From the NCBI GenBank assembly GCA_003999685.1, contig CP021233.1, positions 248,001-312,000 of the forward strand: a stretch of DNA of 64,000 nucleotides, read 5' to 3'. The notes below the pieces were generated by a model. It saw nothing but the letters and a program-made list of their open reading frames with translations. It did no database searches and was not told the origin of the DNA. Made by a program: the position numbers and the translations under genes. Shown in pieces: positions 38,209 to 51,006 of the stretch; position 1 is the stretch's first letter; each line of letters begins with the position of its first letter. The DNA comes from Taiwanofungus camphoratus (taxonomy: Eukaryota > Basidiomycota > Agaricomycetes > Polyporales > Taiwanofungaceae).

Positions 38209-41200
38209 ATGGACAGAAGCCCAAACTTACGGTCAAGAGAGTCATCATCATCTGCTGTAGACTTAACTGGCACACCAGCTGGCCTTGCTAGTTCTCGTCC
38301 AGGTTCTCCGTCACTTAACCCATCAGACAGCCAGAACACGTTCGCCCGACGAAGACTAAGTTGGGCAAGCGTCGAAGACGGGCAGGATCCTCTGCGCTTA
38401 GATCTGGCTTCCGTCGATGCGAATCCCTTCAGATCCGAAGCGCCAAAGCAAAACTGGAACCTTCACGACGATCCCTTCCTGACCCCCATGGATGACGACT
38501 CTCACTTCGCGAATGACATGCCGTATCGGGACACCCGTGTGCGATATGAGGACACTGCTGGTGCATTCCCCACTGCTCAAGCGGGGCCGTCCTCAGTATC
38601 TCTCATCTCCGATTTCCGCGGGTCTGGAGAAACAATAGAAGGTCATAGAGAAGACGATGAGGCTGGACTGACCAGCAACATGTCACGTCCAGGAACAAGC
38701 AGTGGTTGGAGTCTAGTAGAAGAGACAGATCCTGAACGGACGGCAGCTACCACGCGATCGCGACGGAGAACTACTAGGTATAGTGCATCGCCCTTCAAGA
38801 AGACAGGAAATACGTTCAAGATGTTTACACGCGGCCTGCGACGCGCTTCTCTACGCGTTGTGAACCTCGCTGGCTTTGGACTTGACGATCATGTCCGCTT
38901 AGCAGACGTTGATGATCATTCTATGCAGAGCACTCTGACTGGCAAGGGACAAGAAGATGAGGATGAGGAGGACGGCAAGGAGATATTCGAGGACGATGAA
39001 ACCTTGCCGGATCTTACAAAAAGTCTACCAATTCGAGGTCGCACATTGGGCTGCTTTGGTCCGACGAGTGGAGTCCGACTGGCAATGTATCGATTTTTGG
39101 TGTATCCGTCAGTTTTCCCTCCGTCCGTTGCAGCACTCCTATCTGATTTGTTGACGCTTAGGTGGACTGAACCTTTAATCCTACTGTTAATCATTTTCAA
39201 TGCAGTTGTTTTGACTCTTCAAGCTGCCCACTCTGCCGCTCTTCCAGCAGATGGCAGTGAAAACCCACCTGTTGTAAAAGGATACTTCCATGCATGGGAA
39301 GATTACGCGTTGTTTGTACTATTTTGTTTCTTCACGTGAGTACACTGCATATGTGGTTGTTTCTCTCACAATGAAGTTTGTACAGATTGGAAGCTTTCGC
39401 TCGAGTGTGTGTCTCCGGCTTTCTGTTAGACCCTGAAGTCCCGATCTCTGCCATGTTTTCGTGTTTCTCCACATACCCAGTTTCAACGATACCCGCAACA
39501 TCAATCGAACAAACATCGTCACTCTCTCGTCAGTTGTCGCTGGCGCACTCCCATCCGCACTCGCAGCTTTCCTCTGGACTCACATTCACTCAACGCATCA
39601 ATCAATTTTGCATCAACTTGTCGCGGCCTTTCGCTTTGCCACACAAATCCATGTCCTTACCTCGGGAGACGTCCTCAACATCGATGCATAGAGAAACACC
39701 CTCTCGTACACGATCAGACACAGTACAGTCCCAAACACCCATGATGGAGAAGGCTCTTGCCCACGCTCAACAGGTACACTCGCACATCCGCAATCCTTCA
39801 CAGCCGACGTTCTTCTCCAAGGCCTTGCGCTCAGAAAATCCTGACATGCTTGCGCTACCATTTCGGTTGAGTGTAAAGAATTCGCGGGAACAAACACAGC
39901 GCAACGTACCTTATCTGCGACACAGCTGGAGCCGAATAGACTTCGTAGCAATAGTCAGCTTTTGGATATCGTTCATTCTGGCTTCGGCTGGCGTTGAAAG
40001 AGGGCAGTATCATATTGGTATATTTCGGGCCATGAGCGTCTTAAGAACAGCCAGGTTACTCGCAATCACTTCCGGTACAACTGTGAGCCGTACCTTGATT
40101 GTATGGGCTAGTTCATACAATAATCTTTTCCCCATCTCCAGACTATTATGCATTCACTAAAGATTGCTCGTCCCCTGTTGGCAAGCGTCACTAACTTTGT
40201 CGTTTTTGCAATGATTCTATTCTCGTGAGTCTGCTGCTCATGTTCATCACGATTATTAGACTATCTCAGACTCATCCGTGATACAGCATCATCGGGATTC
40301 AGTCGTTCAAGGGCTCGTTTAGGCGCACATGTCATTTATCCCCCGTCCTTGGCGAACAGGATACTGATTTGTCCCAGCCCTGTGGAGCGTGGATCAATCC
40401 GGATACACTGGACGTTATAGGTTATAAAACGGGAGACGATACCTATGGAGATGTCAAGGGGTACGTTTGCCCTTTGGGCCAGGTTTGTATAGTGAGTGCT
40501 GTTTACCTTCACAAGCAGCATGCAAGTCAATGCTTCCGATGCTTGATCACAGGAGAACGCACAGAATCCCGACAACGATATAGAAAGTTTCGACACGATA
40601 TATTATGCTGCTTTACAAGTAGCCATTGTGACATCGGCTAATGGCGTACGCTCGTTGTATTTGTTCGCGCATTGACATTACTGACTGGCCCTGCACAACT
40701 ATACAGTGGTCTCCGATCATGTATCAGATGATGGACTCCGAATTCTTCGTTTCTAGCCTCTTCTTCATAGTCTGCATCGTCGTCCTCAACTTCTGGCTCA
40801 TGAATCTGATTGTGGCTGTCATCACCACCACCTTTTCCGCTATCAGATCAGCCACTAAGAAGAGCGCCTTTGGAGCTGCATCGTGCGTATTGTTCTTGCC
40901 CCTTGAATATGCAGGATCAAGGCAATCCGATTTCTCTGACGGACTGATATTAGGGTGGCACCGGTCATTGATGAAAACGACGAAGGTTGGGCAATTGTTG
41001 ACGGCAGACGTGTTTCCACTCGGAATCGAATCAAGGAGGTATACGAGAACATCCGTTGGTGTTGGGTAGCGCTTGCGCTTGTGTCCCTAATTTTGCAGGC
41101 AACACGAACGGTTGACATTGGGCCTACCCATGCGGCGGTTCTGGACAAGGGCGAGCTGGCATTAACCATCGTCTTCGATCTCGAAATTATCATTCGGATA

Positions 41201-44200
41201 CTTGCTGACCTTCCTGATTGGCGGAGTTTCTTCTATCGAGGCCAAAATTCATTCGATTTAGTCCTTGCAATTGGATCTACTGTCATTCAAATTCCGACCA
41301 TCCACCAGTCGGATGTTTATTCCTGGTTGACAATTTTCCAACTCGCGCGGTTCTATCGGGTGATCTTAGAAATTCCAAGGATGAAGCCATTGCTTGTCAG
41401 TAATATATTCATCCCCATTAGGCCGTGCTGATTGGATTTTCCGTTCTAAGCTTGCGGTCTTCGGTAACATGTACGGTCTAGCAAATATGACATTGTTTCT
41501 CCTCTTGATGAACTTCATCGCGGCGCTGATAGCCGTTCAATTACTGCGTGGTGATGTGCAGCGGGGTCAGTTCATCGATTTTGGACAGATCTACAATTCG
41601 TTTCTGGCCGTTTACCAAATATTCTCGTCTGAAAATTGGACCAATGTCCTTTATGGCGCTGCGGAACCGGAAATACCTCTTCGTCAGGCTCCCATTGTTA
41701 TTCTGTTCATAGTGGGTTGGCTGTTCTTTGCAAATTGTAAGTTTTTTTTGGCCAGTGTTGATTCCCATATCTCATGCTGGAGCAGTTATTGTCCTACAAA
41801 TGTTCATCGCCGTCATCAATGAAAACTTCGAGATTGCCGAAGAATCCAAGCGTAGCAGACAGGCCTCGAATTACTGGGCTTCTCATCAACCCCAGAAAGC
41901 TGGTGCCAGTTGGGTTCGCAAGCTCAATCCGTACAGGTGGTTCAAAGCGCAACCCAAGGCAGTCGCCGTGGAACAGTTGCCAACCAATCTCGTACTCCCA
42001 ATGCAACGAACTGTAGTTGAGGACTACACTTTACCCAAGGAGGGTATAACAGTCGAGGTCAGTATTAGTCATTCGTACTTAAATGGGTTTCCTGAATCTC
42101 CACGGTGATCGATAGGACCCTTCAGCGAAGAAGGTGATATCTCGGCAATACTCCGCAAAGTCTTATATTAGACGATTACAACATCTGTTTACGGGTGATA
42201 GCAGTATCAACGACATGCCAATGACTACTCTCAGAAACGGACGAAGAGACTCGGCAGTGCCGCCAGACCCTGTGGACGAAGAAACCGAACGACACCTGTA
42301 GGTCACATGAAATTATTGAGTTGTCTGAGATTGATGTTTTCGGATAGGGAAGTACTAGCTGCTTTAAATTCTGAAACGACCGCTGCTGAGGATATGACCG
42401 ATATCTTATATGAGCGTCGTGCTCAGAAGGCCGATTTCATCCGCGATCATCCGACTTACGATAAGACATTTTGGATATTCTCTCAAGAGAACATACTGCG
42501 TCGCTTATGCCAAAAGCTTGTCATCCCTGCAGGAGGCGAACGCATTTTTGGGACAGCTCATTCTCCAATTGCTCACCCCATCTTCCAGCTTGTGCTCTTC
42601 CTTACAATTATAGGTGGAATTGTGGTTGAAGTCATTGCGACTCCTATTTATCGTCGCAATTACTACCTACAACATGGCCTGATCCGGGGATCGTGGTTTG
42701 ACATTGCGGAAACAGCTTTTGGCTTGACTTTGTTCTTGGAGTTTGTCATCAAGATCGTCGCGGATGGGCTTATATTTACGCCAAATGCCTACGTGCGCAG
42801 CATCTGGAACGTCCTGGATTTTCTTATTATGATTGGCAATCTTGTCAATGTGACAACCGGTCTAATCTTCGTTGGTGGTCTCAGTCGCCTCACAAGATCC
42901 CTAAAAGCATTGCGTGCCTTGCGCTTGATCACTCTGATAGACAAGATGCGATCCACTTTCGAATCGCTTATCATATCTGGGGTGGCTCGTATCCTCGATG
43001 CGGCTCTTCTAGCTATCTTATACATGATTCCTTATGCTGTGTGGGGTCTTAACATCTTCGCGGGTCTGATGAAGGAATGCAATGATTCCAGTGTTACTGG
43101 CATCGATCAATGTATTGATGAATACAGCAACACGATCTACGGCGATTCCTTTGGATTTCTGGTCCCCAGGGTTTGGAAGGACCCGTCACCGTCGACCACA
43201 TTCTCCTTCGACAATTTTCGGGCTTCCTTACTAATTCTATTCGAGATTGTGTCACTCGAAGGATGGGTTGATGTAATGTCTGTTGCAACCAGCCTCACAG
43301 GAGACGGGAGCCAGCCACAAACTAATGCATCACAATTTAACTCTATTTTTTTCCTTATCTACAATCTGTTGGGCGGTGTGGTAATTTTGACACTTTTCGT
43401 CAGGTAAGTCCTTTTCACAAGATCTAGAGTCTCAATTATTGACGTCTTTCACACAAGTATTATTATTGGCAATTTTACTTCCAAGACCGGCTCTGCTCTC
43501 TTAACGCAACCGCAACGAGAATGGATTGATCTTCAGAAGTTGATTAAACGTCAAAGGCCCTCTAAGCGACCGAAACAAAGACCATCATGGCGCTTCAGAG
43601 CATGGTGCTTCGATCGTGCTGTACATAAGCATGGTTGGTGGCACCGTACCATGACAATGCTCTTCGTCCTTCATGTTATTGCCTTAATGTGAGCGATGAA
43701 CTCTCTTTAGGCGACATCGGCTAATATTGTTCATTCCAAGGTCTCAAACCCTAGGAACTTCATCCTTTTTCGACGAAGTGCGCGGTAAGCCTACATTAGA
43801 TTGCGAGCATATTGATTCCAGGGTTGATGCTTCGGTGGCTTAGATGATTTTTTCATATTCGTCGCCATTGTCTACACTTTGGATACTCTGATACGTCTCT
43901 ATGGTCTCGGTTGGCAAAGCTATAGCGCCAATGGCTGGAACGTCTTTGACATCTCTATCGCTGGTGGAAGTCTTTTCACCACGTTCATTGTGCGATTCCA
44001 TTCTAGTGGTTTCGCGGTACAACAGCTGCAGAAACTGTTCATCACTTGTATCGCCTTCAAGTTGATTCAACGTACGGACAGTCTAAACAAGTTATTCAAG
44101 ACAGTAGTGTGAGTCAGTCACTCGATAGATATGACTTGATGACCCAACTTTCGTTAGGGCAAGCTTGCCGGTCATCATTAGTCTATTGGCTCTTTGGCTT

Positions 44201-45962
44201 ATTCTCTTCTTCTTCTTCGCCATACTTTTCATGGAAGTTTTCAGTATGACCAAATGGTACTCAGCAGAAACGCGTAACGAGAATTACTCAACCATGTCGA
44301 AAGCGCTGGTTATGCTCGCCTTTATGACTACAGGGTGAGTATCTCGTTTGTGCGGATCGAAATCCGCTGATGTCGTTTCTCAGAGAGGGCTGGAATCAGT
44401 ACATGCATGATTTGTGAGCGATATAGCAAATGTTAGAATGAATCATTGCCTTGATGATATTTTTCTAGCGCTCTTAACTATCCTCGTTGTACCAATCTCT
44501 CGACTGGTAACTCGGACTGTGGCAGTACGACTTGGGCTTTCAGCCTGTTCATTGCCTGGAATGTTCTGAGCATGGTTCGTGGTTCGCAGTGATAATGCGA
44601 CTGAAATCCCGCTCACTTACTCACAGTATATCTTCGTCAATTTGTTCACTGGTGTGTGCGATTCCGTGGATTGGTGATAGATACTCGCTGACATGAGCAG
44701 GTGTCGTCGTGGAGAGTTTCTATTACGTTTTCCAGATATCAGGAGGGGCGAAATCAATTACTCGAGAAGAAATGCGCGCTTTCAAGAAGGTATGGACCGA
44801 ACTTGCAAATTCCAAAACTGGGTATCTCGAGCGCGATCGCTTTGTACCCTTTTTTGGTGTAAGTGCTGTTACCTTTTGGGATGATCGGCGCGTTCAGGTT
44901 GTTCTCTATTCTTTTAGAAACTGAGCGGAATATTCGAGGTCAGAATATATCCGATTGAGTACAGCATTTCCCGCATCTTGGCAAGGTCAAGGGAGGCATC
45001 AAGTTCGCGCTCTGTATGGCCTCCAAGGATAGTTCATGGTGTGGATATGGACAAATTGGACGCAACGTTGAACGGTATAGACCGTGCAAGCATTAAAAAA
45101 AGGAAGAACCTGTACAATCGCTTATATCATGAAGCTCGTATCTCCCATGAACCTGGGAAGGGCATTTCATTCACGAATATGCTCCTTTTACTCGCTCATC
45201 ACAAACTAATCGTCGATCGTGATGCCCTAGTGTTGGTATTGCACAGGACCTGTCTGAAGTCATAACACTGACACATGAGTACGCAGACTGAAGGATTTGG
45301 TGGTCCGCACCGAGACAAACAAGCTAGTCACTGACCTCGTTGACTACGATCGCGTGCAATCATTACTTCTCATGATTTCTTATCGACGACGGTTTTTGGC
45401 ACAAAGAGAGCAATCGCGATTGATGAAAATGAGGCAGCAGGGTGAGATGTGACTGTCTTTTCTCCAACATCCGCTGAGGTTGCTTTGTCAGATATACCGG
45501 CAATCGTTGTCGACTCTCTCCCCACGACACCGCCTTCCTCAACGCGCGATATCACGTCGCCAGGACGAGATACCCTTTTGCGCCGATATGCAGAGTCTGA
45601 TTCTCCATCTATGGGGCAGCAGTCTCCTGACTTCTCGTATATCTTGGATTCTCCCTTGCGTCCTTCCCTGCAGAGAAGCCGGAGAACAAGTGATGTCAGC
45701 ACTTTGTCAATCGATATGGGTGCTAAGCTTTCGTGAGTGCCAGCAGGTGATTTGATCATGCATTTACTGATGTATTGACTTGCTTAGATTCGATATCTCG
45801 TCGAGGGAGTCGCGTGTCGCCGACGATGACGCTGACTATATACTCTCGTCGATGCAGAACTCTATATGGAAAGGTAAGAATTGATTACATGTGTCACATC
45901 TTTTTTGACCTCTGGTTGCAGAGATGATGATAGAGGCAGCTGAGGACGATATCGATAGTTGA
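38209..45962 (+). CDS. CCH1: Voltage-gated calcium channel alpha subunit Cch1
   Basis: Four six-span repeats in one chain of roughly 2,050 residues, over about 25 exons (first edges 38209-39107, 39162-39335, 39386-40082, 40142 on). A cytosolic acidic/Ser-rich N-tail of about 290 residues precedes repeat I ([16 protein letters not shown]). Pore motifs: SANGWSPIMY (repeat I, 40660-40720, with an intron between G and W), [10 protein letters not shown] (II, near 41635), SLEGWVDVM (III, near 43260), TGEGWNQYM (IV, 44335-44405), so the selectivity ring reads N-E-E-E. The III-IV linker has [10 protein letters not shown] and EWIDLQKL, close to animal CaV. S4 is Arg/Lys-rich in repeat III ([19 protein letters not shown]) and weak in IV. 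The C-tail has [11 protein letters not shown] and an EF-like region. Known partner is Mid1; the channel imports calcium at the plasma membrane under stress. No break was seen. The gene ends 212 bp before the convergent eIF3a stop. Confidence 0.95.
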
Positions 45963-46174
45963 TGCTGACGTTTTATGAGGTCTTGGGTCCATTGACGACT
46001 GACTCTTCAAGCAATTGACAATCGTTTACTCATTGTATAATTATGCATCGTTAGACAAGCACTACTGTATAATACCACGTTTTCTTCATAATTTATCCCT
46101 CATTTTAATGAATGAATAAATGAAAGAACGCATGAATTGCAATCATCAAGACAAAAACATAGCGAATTCATAGA

Positions 46175-49100
46175 TCAGAAAGCTCTCCTCCCCCTTCCTC
46201 TCGAGGATTGCCAAACACTTCTCTTCTCAACAGTTTGGAAACCATCACCATCTTTTGCGGGCTCTTCTCTAGGCGGGGATCTAACTACTGGAGAGGCGGA
46301 ACGAGGAGAAGCAGCACCTCCACTTTCGGCTTCTTTCTTGGCTGCTTCTCTGGCTCGCCATCCGCCCTGGACGACACCTGGGCGGAACTTGGGAGCAGGA
46401 CTTTCAGACCGAGGTGGAGTAGCCACAGGCGAGCGAGCAGATGCCTGTGGGGCTGTACTGCTCGGAGCCGGTCGTCTCCAAGCAGCTGTGTCACCGTTGG
46501 TCGACGAACGCAAAGCGGGCGACTGCGGTGGCTTTGCACGCTCGGCAGCGCGAGCGGCAGCGTTGGCGAGGGCCTCCTCTTCTCGTTGTTGTTGCAGGCG
46601 CGTTTTTTCCAACATGGCAGCGCGTTCCGCCTCACGTTGTCTGCGCTGCTCCGCTCGCTTTTCCTCTTCTTCACGCTTCTTGGCTTCTGCCTCTGCAATC
46701 GCAGCAGCTTCCTCTGCTGCACGGCGCTCCTCCTCCGCAATACGCTCTGCAAGATTGGACTTGTCAAAATGAGGATAAAATAAGAGCACAATGTATACGA
46801 GCCTGCGTTCCGCCTTGCTTCCTCCTCTTCTTTTTCTCTCCTTAAACTTTCTTCTTCTTCGCGACGGAGTCTCTCCTCCTCGCGCGCACTGAGGACCGCA
46901 TGTCTACGTTTTGTCTTCTCATCGTTAATCTTCTTCTGTGCTTGCTCCTTTCTTTTGGCGAACTCCTCGCCTCTCTTACCCATGATAACCTCCCTCCTAG
47001 CAAGATAGTCGTCCATCATTCGAGAAAGGCGCCTCTTGGTCTCCAAATCATGTTGATGAGCAAGTCTGTGGCTCTCGAGCCGAGTCTTCTGGAAAGCCTC
47101 AAAGGCAGCCGTGTCATTCGCCTGCTGAAATTCGTAGTCTTTGGCAAGTAGCGGACGCTCCTCTTTGCGGTATGCACGTTCTACATGATCCAGTCGCTTG
47201 GCGGCCACGCGCATACGCTCGTTCAGCTCCTTCTTCTCCTTCTCCAGCTGTTCGACTTGTAGCCGCATGAGATTGTCTGTACTGAGATTTTCCATATCCT
47301 GTGAACATATGGTAAGCATCGACTATTAAGCATCAAACAGTAGGAGACTTACGTTGATGTCGACTTTAAGGCTACCCTTGTCCTTTAAGCTCTGAGCCAG
47401 CTTCCTCGCCTCCTCGTTCCTGATATTTTCGATTTCTTTCCTCGCTCTTTCCATCTCCTTACGTCGCACCTCCTCTAGGGCCCTACGGCCCTCCTCTTCT
47501 TTCTCACGACGACTAATTTCTGCGCGTCGGCTCGCCTCCTCCTTCTCTTTGCGCACAGACAATTCGGAAAGCAATTCGCGGCGGCGCGCAACAAGGGCCC
47601 GACGGAGCTGGAGAGCTTTACGCTCGTCCTTCGCGGCGCTCACAAGAGCATCAAGCTTTGCCTGTTGCTCCTCTTCACTGAGCGGCGCTGGAGGGTATAG
47701 GGTCGCAAGGGAGTTGTGCAGACACGAAGCAAGGTTGCTGAGGCGCATCCGTACAAATTCTGATGTCGAGGCCTGCACTGCACCGATGCTCACCATGGTG
47801 GGTGAGCTAGGATCCTCCACGGAGGCGAACGGGCTATCGACAAAAGTAATGCTGCCATTGGCGTGGTCTACGCGAACGTGAAGCTCGCCACGCCGAGCAC
47901 AGCCCATGACATACGCCTCCACCTGTTCATCGTCGTACGCTCCGGCACCTTCAGTTCCGATATCACGAATGGGAGCAACGAGCTCGAGGAGATTGCTGAT
48001 CTTGATCGAGGAATATACCTGCGAAAGTTGGTAGAGTAGCCGGGAAAGAACCGCCCGCTGGAGTAGGGGTATGTAGGACGTGTACGAAGTATCGGTGGGG
48101 AGAACTCTGAGAAGAGGCGCAACAGACTCGCAGAGAGTAAGCGGATCGAACGTAACCTCGAGAATATTATAAAGCGATTTGACGGTGTCGGGCGATAATT
48201 TCAATACATTGCGAGCGAGCTATCCCGACCTTTAGTGTATAGAAGCTCGTGAAAATGCAGAAAACGTACAGCATCCTTCAGCAGTCCCGTGCGAGTGGGC
48301 ATCTTCGACAAGCCAAGAAGAGCAGTCAGTCTAGCATTCTTCCCCTTGCCTTCCTCGGCCACACTTTCTTCTCCCTGCAATCCGACTGGGACTGCCAAGG
48401 CACTCACAAGTACCTGCCCTGCCAATCTTCTCAACTCCTCATCCGATTTGCCGCCCATGGCTGTCACAACCGCATAATACCGGCCCCAAGCTGCAGCATG
48501 GTACAAAGCATTCCCGCTCATCAAAAAAATCCTGGTGAGCTTCTCATAGTAATTGGCCATCATAGCAGGCCGAGGAGACTTCTTCGCCATGGTGAGTAGA
48601 TTATGAACATCCTCGACGGATCGGAATGCTTCCTGCCAGAGCTCGAGCTCGACGGATGTGTTCAGTTGCGCGAATCGAGTGTCAAGGTGGTGCTGAAGTG
48701 TATCCGCATCTGAAAGATTGATGGCATGAGATTGGTGAGCGTATTTTGCAACATTTGCCAAGTGCAGTCGCAGCGTTTCACAGAGACGCCGAAACTCAAC
48801 CTTCCGCTGATGCTTGAGACAGAACTTGAAGGCTTGTTGCGCGATTTGCTATATAGAAGTCAGAACAGAATCCGACAACGACAACCCGTATAACAGACCT
48901 GGTAGATTACTTCAAGACGTGCATTGTTTTTCAATGTCTCCAGCGCAGTCCGGTAGCTCTCCCACAAAAATTTGAGCCAAGGAGTTACGAGAGCACGGTC
49001 AGTCCTATCTTTACTCTGATCCCCACTGACGGCACCAAGTAAAATGCTCTCCGGTGTCTCGCTAGCTTCGAGATCATCGACGTCGGTGAGCGCGACAGCC

Positions 49101-49429
49101 TTCTCAGCCTTCTCCTGTGCCTCTTGTACCTTAGCGTCAGCAAGTTGGATAAAACGGTTTATGACAACTTCAATTGACGCCACGCTGGTATTTTGAGCAA
49201 TATTTTTGTACTGCATGAGACCTTCCTTCGCCGTGCGCCCCTTGCGCATGTCCACGCACAGCTCAATGAAGCGCAGCATGATAGGTTCAAGTGATGACAG
49301 AGGAGTCGAGCGAAATCGTTTGGTGGAGAACATCTCCGTCAATGACTGCAAAGCGGCATGTGTCTGGCCAACCGAGACGAGGCCTTCAGCCTGCTTAAGA
49401 ACCGTCTCGGGCTTGGAGAACGGTGCCAT
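46175..49429 (-). CDS. TIF32: Translation initiation factor eIF3 subunit a
   Basis: Five exons (49429-48899, 48848-48270, 48219-47353, 47298-46803, 46746-46175) give 1,014 residues. N-terminus [18 protein letters not shown] is typical; the helical and PCI region runs to about residue 480 (ending near [11 protein letters not shown] and [12 protein letters not shown]), then the spectrin-like, highly charged coiled coil ([18 protein letters not shown]) and a low-complexity tail ending SRGRGRRAF. The protein scaffolds eIF3 on the 40S subunit. The last intron needs a GC donor (after 46803), because the only nearby GT does not keep the frame. An intron appears in the 5' leader (about 49448-49510). 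Convergent with CCH1. Confidence 0.95.
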
Positions 49430-51006
49430 GATCTTTCAGATGTTTTCTGTAGTGACAGTCAAATTAATAACGCTTGTTTTGCCTTCGACTGAAAAAATGT
49501 TATAACTCACTTAACGGAAACTGTTGTACAGGTCGTCAAAATCGTTCCGAAGTCGTAAGAATGAGTACACAGGAGCACTGAGCTGCGCAAGTAAATAGGA
49601 CGACGGCAGGGCAAAAAAAGTTCTCCGAGTCTATACGTAGTCCCTGTCTCTTTGTGATAGGAACGCTCAGCTTCAAATCAGAACTCCGACATTCAAAGAG
49701 GAAATCACAGCTCGTTCCCATCAGGAGATAACAGGCCGGTTTATAATCCAAAAGTTCCTGGACTAAGTACCTTTGGAGACTGATAACTTTGTATTGATCG
49801 CTGGGCCTTAAGTTCTGAGATGTCCGACCAACTACAGCCCGTGCTTTACTACTTTCATGAAGGCGAGTCGTTGTCCACTGTTTACCCAACAGTGTTCTAT
49901 CCTCGGAATTGTCTCTATGCTGTCATTCCTATTCACCTCAGCCAATGTTCTGTGCCTTGCCGACCTTCCGCTAGGACCTGCTCTACTTCTCCCCTCAAAT
50001 TAATTTCTATACCCTCGTTCTTGAGGCATATCTCTAATAAGCGTTGAGCACGGGAATTAACGGGAACACACGTCCCTACCTTGAACGAGAACCGACGATA
50101 TGTACATGCCTGGGCATAGCTCGGTAAGTATTCAATATGAAGGATGTGGCTTTGCGCTGCTTTTGATGTATGATTCTACAGCATAGATAGGTACGTTTGA
50201 CTGTGGCCAGACAAGTACATATTACATGTGTGACGATTGAGGGGCAAAAGCGGTAAGATGCTATCCATATCAATATCTCGGTCTTCTAATGACTGATCAA
50301 AGCTGTGCATTTTGTCATCCCTGTCATGCACCGAAGACGCCCAGTGATGTGGCTTGATCTTTCGTCCCTGGTCAAGAGACTGGCTGTGAACATTATTGCT
50401 GCAATGCGGCAGATGATTGGCTGCACTCTGAAGGTGAGGAATTCAAAATTCAAAGCCAGGTGTTCAATCCTGTCCTAGGTTTCCATCCATCCTTGGACTA
50501 GAACCCATCAGCCAGAGTGTTCCATTACTGCGTGATTTGATCAAGCCTTATCTTTGTTTTAAGGCACCAAAGTTGACAAACACAATAAATGCTGAGTCTT
50601 GAGTATCAGTTATTTCCCGTACGCGGCTGTGTGGTGCAGTGCAAGCTGCGGTGATGGACCGCAGGCAGTGTTATCAAAGTTGACCTTGTAAGGCTCACCT
50701 GTCATTGGCCTCAAGCACAGACATACGCAATTTGTATACTACCGTCCACGCATTCTGGGTGATCCCGCATGATCTTATGTTACGGCTTCTCTGATACATT
50801 GAACACAGTGTGGACTTGGACACATTTGTGTCATCAATGTGGTCGTGCTTCTTATCTCTGGGTAAAGTTTCTGCATGGTCAAGTCAATAAATCCTGCTGA
50901 GATGTTGTTGAGCATTTCAGGATCTCGTTATAAGTAAGAAGTGCGTAGTCATATCTAAACAGTTTGCTCATTCCTGGCATTGTGCATTCCTTTTACACCA
51001 TAAGCC
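49430..51006. other. Promoter of eIF3a and intergenic spacer
   Basis: The first 80 bp is the eIF3a leader with a probable UTR intron. Between 49800 and 50280 composition is ordinary; CpG density falls gradually beyond 50850. No confident gene. Confidence 0.45.
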
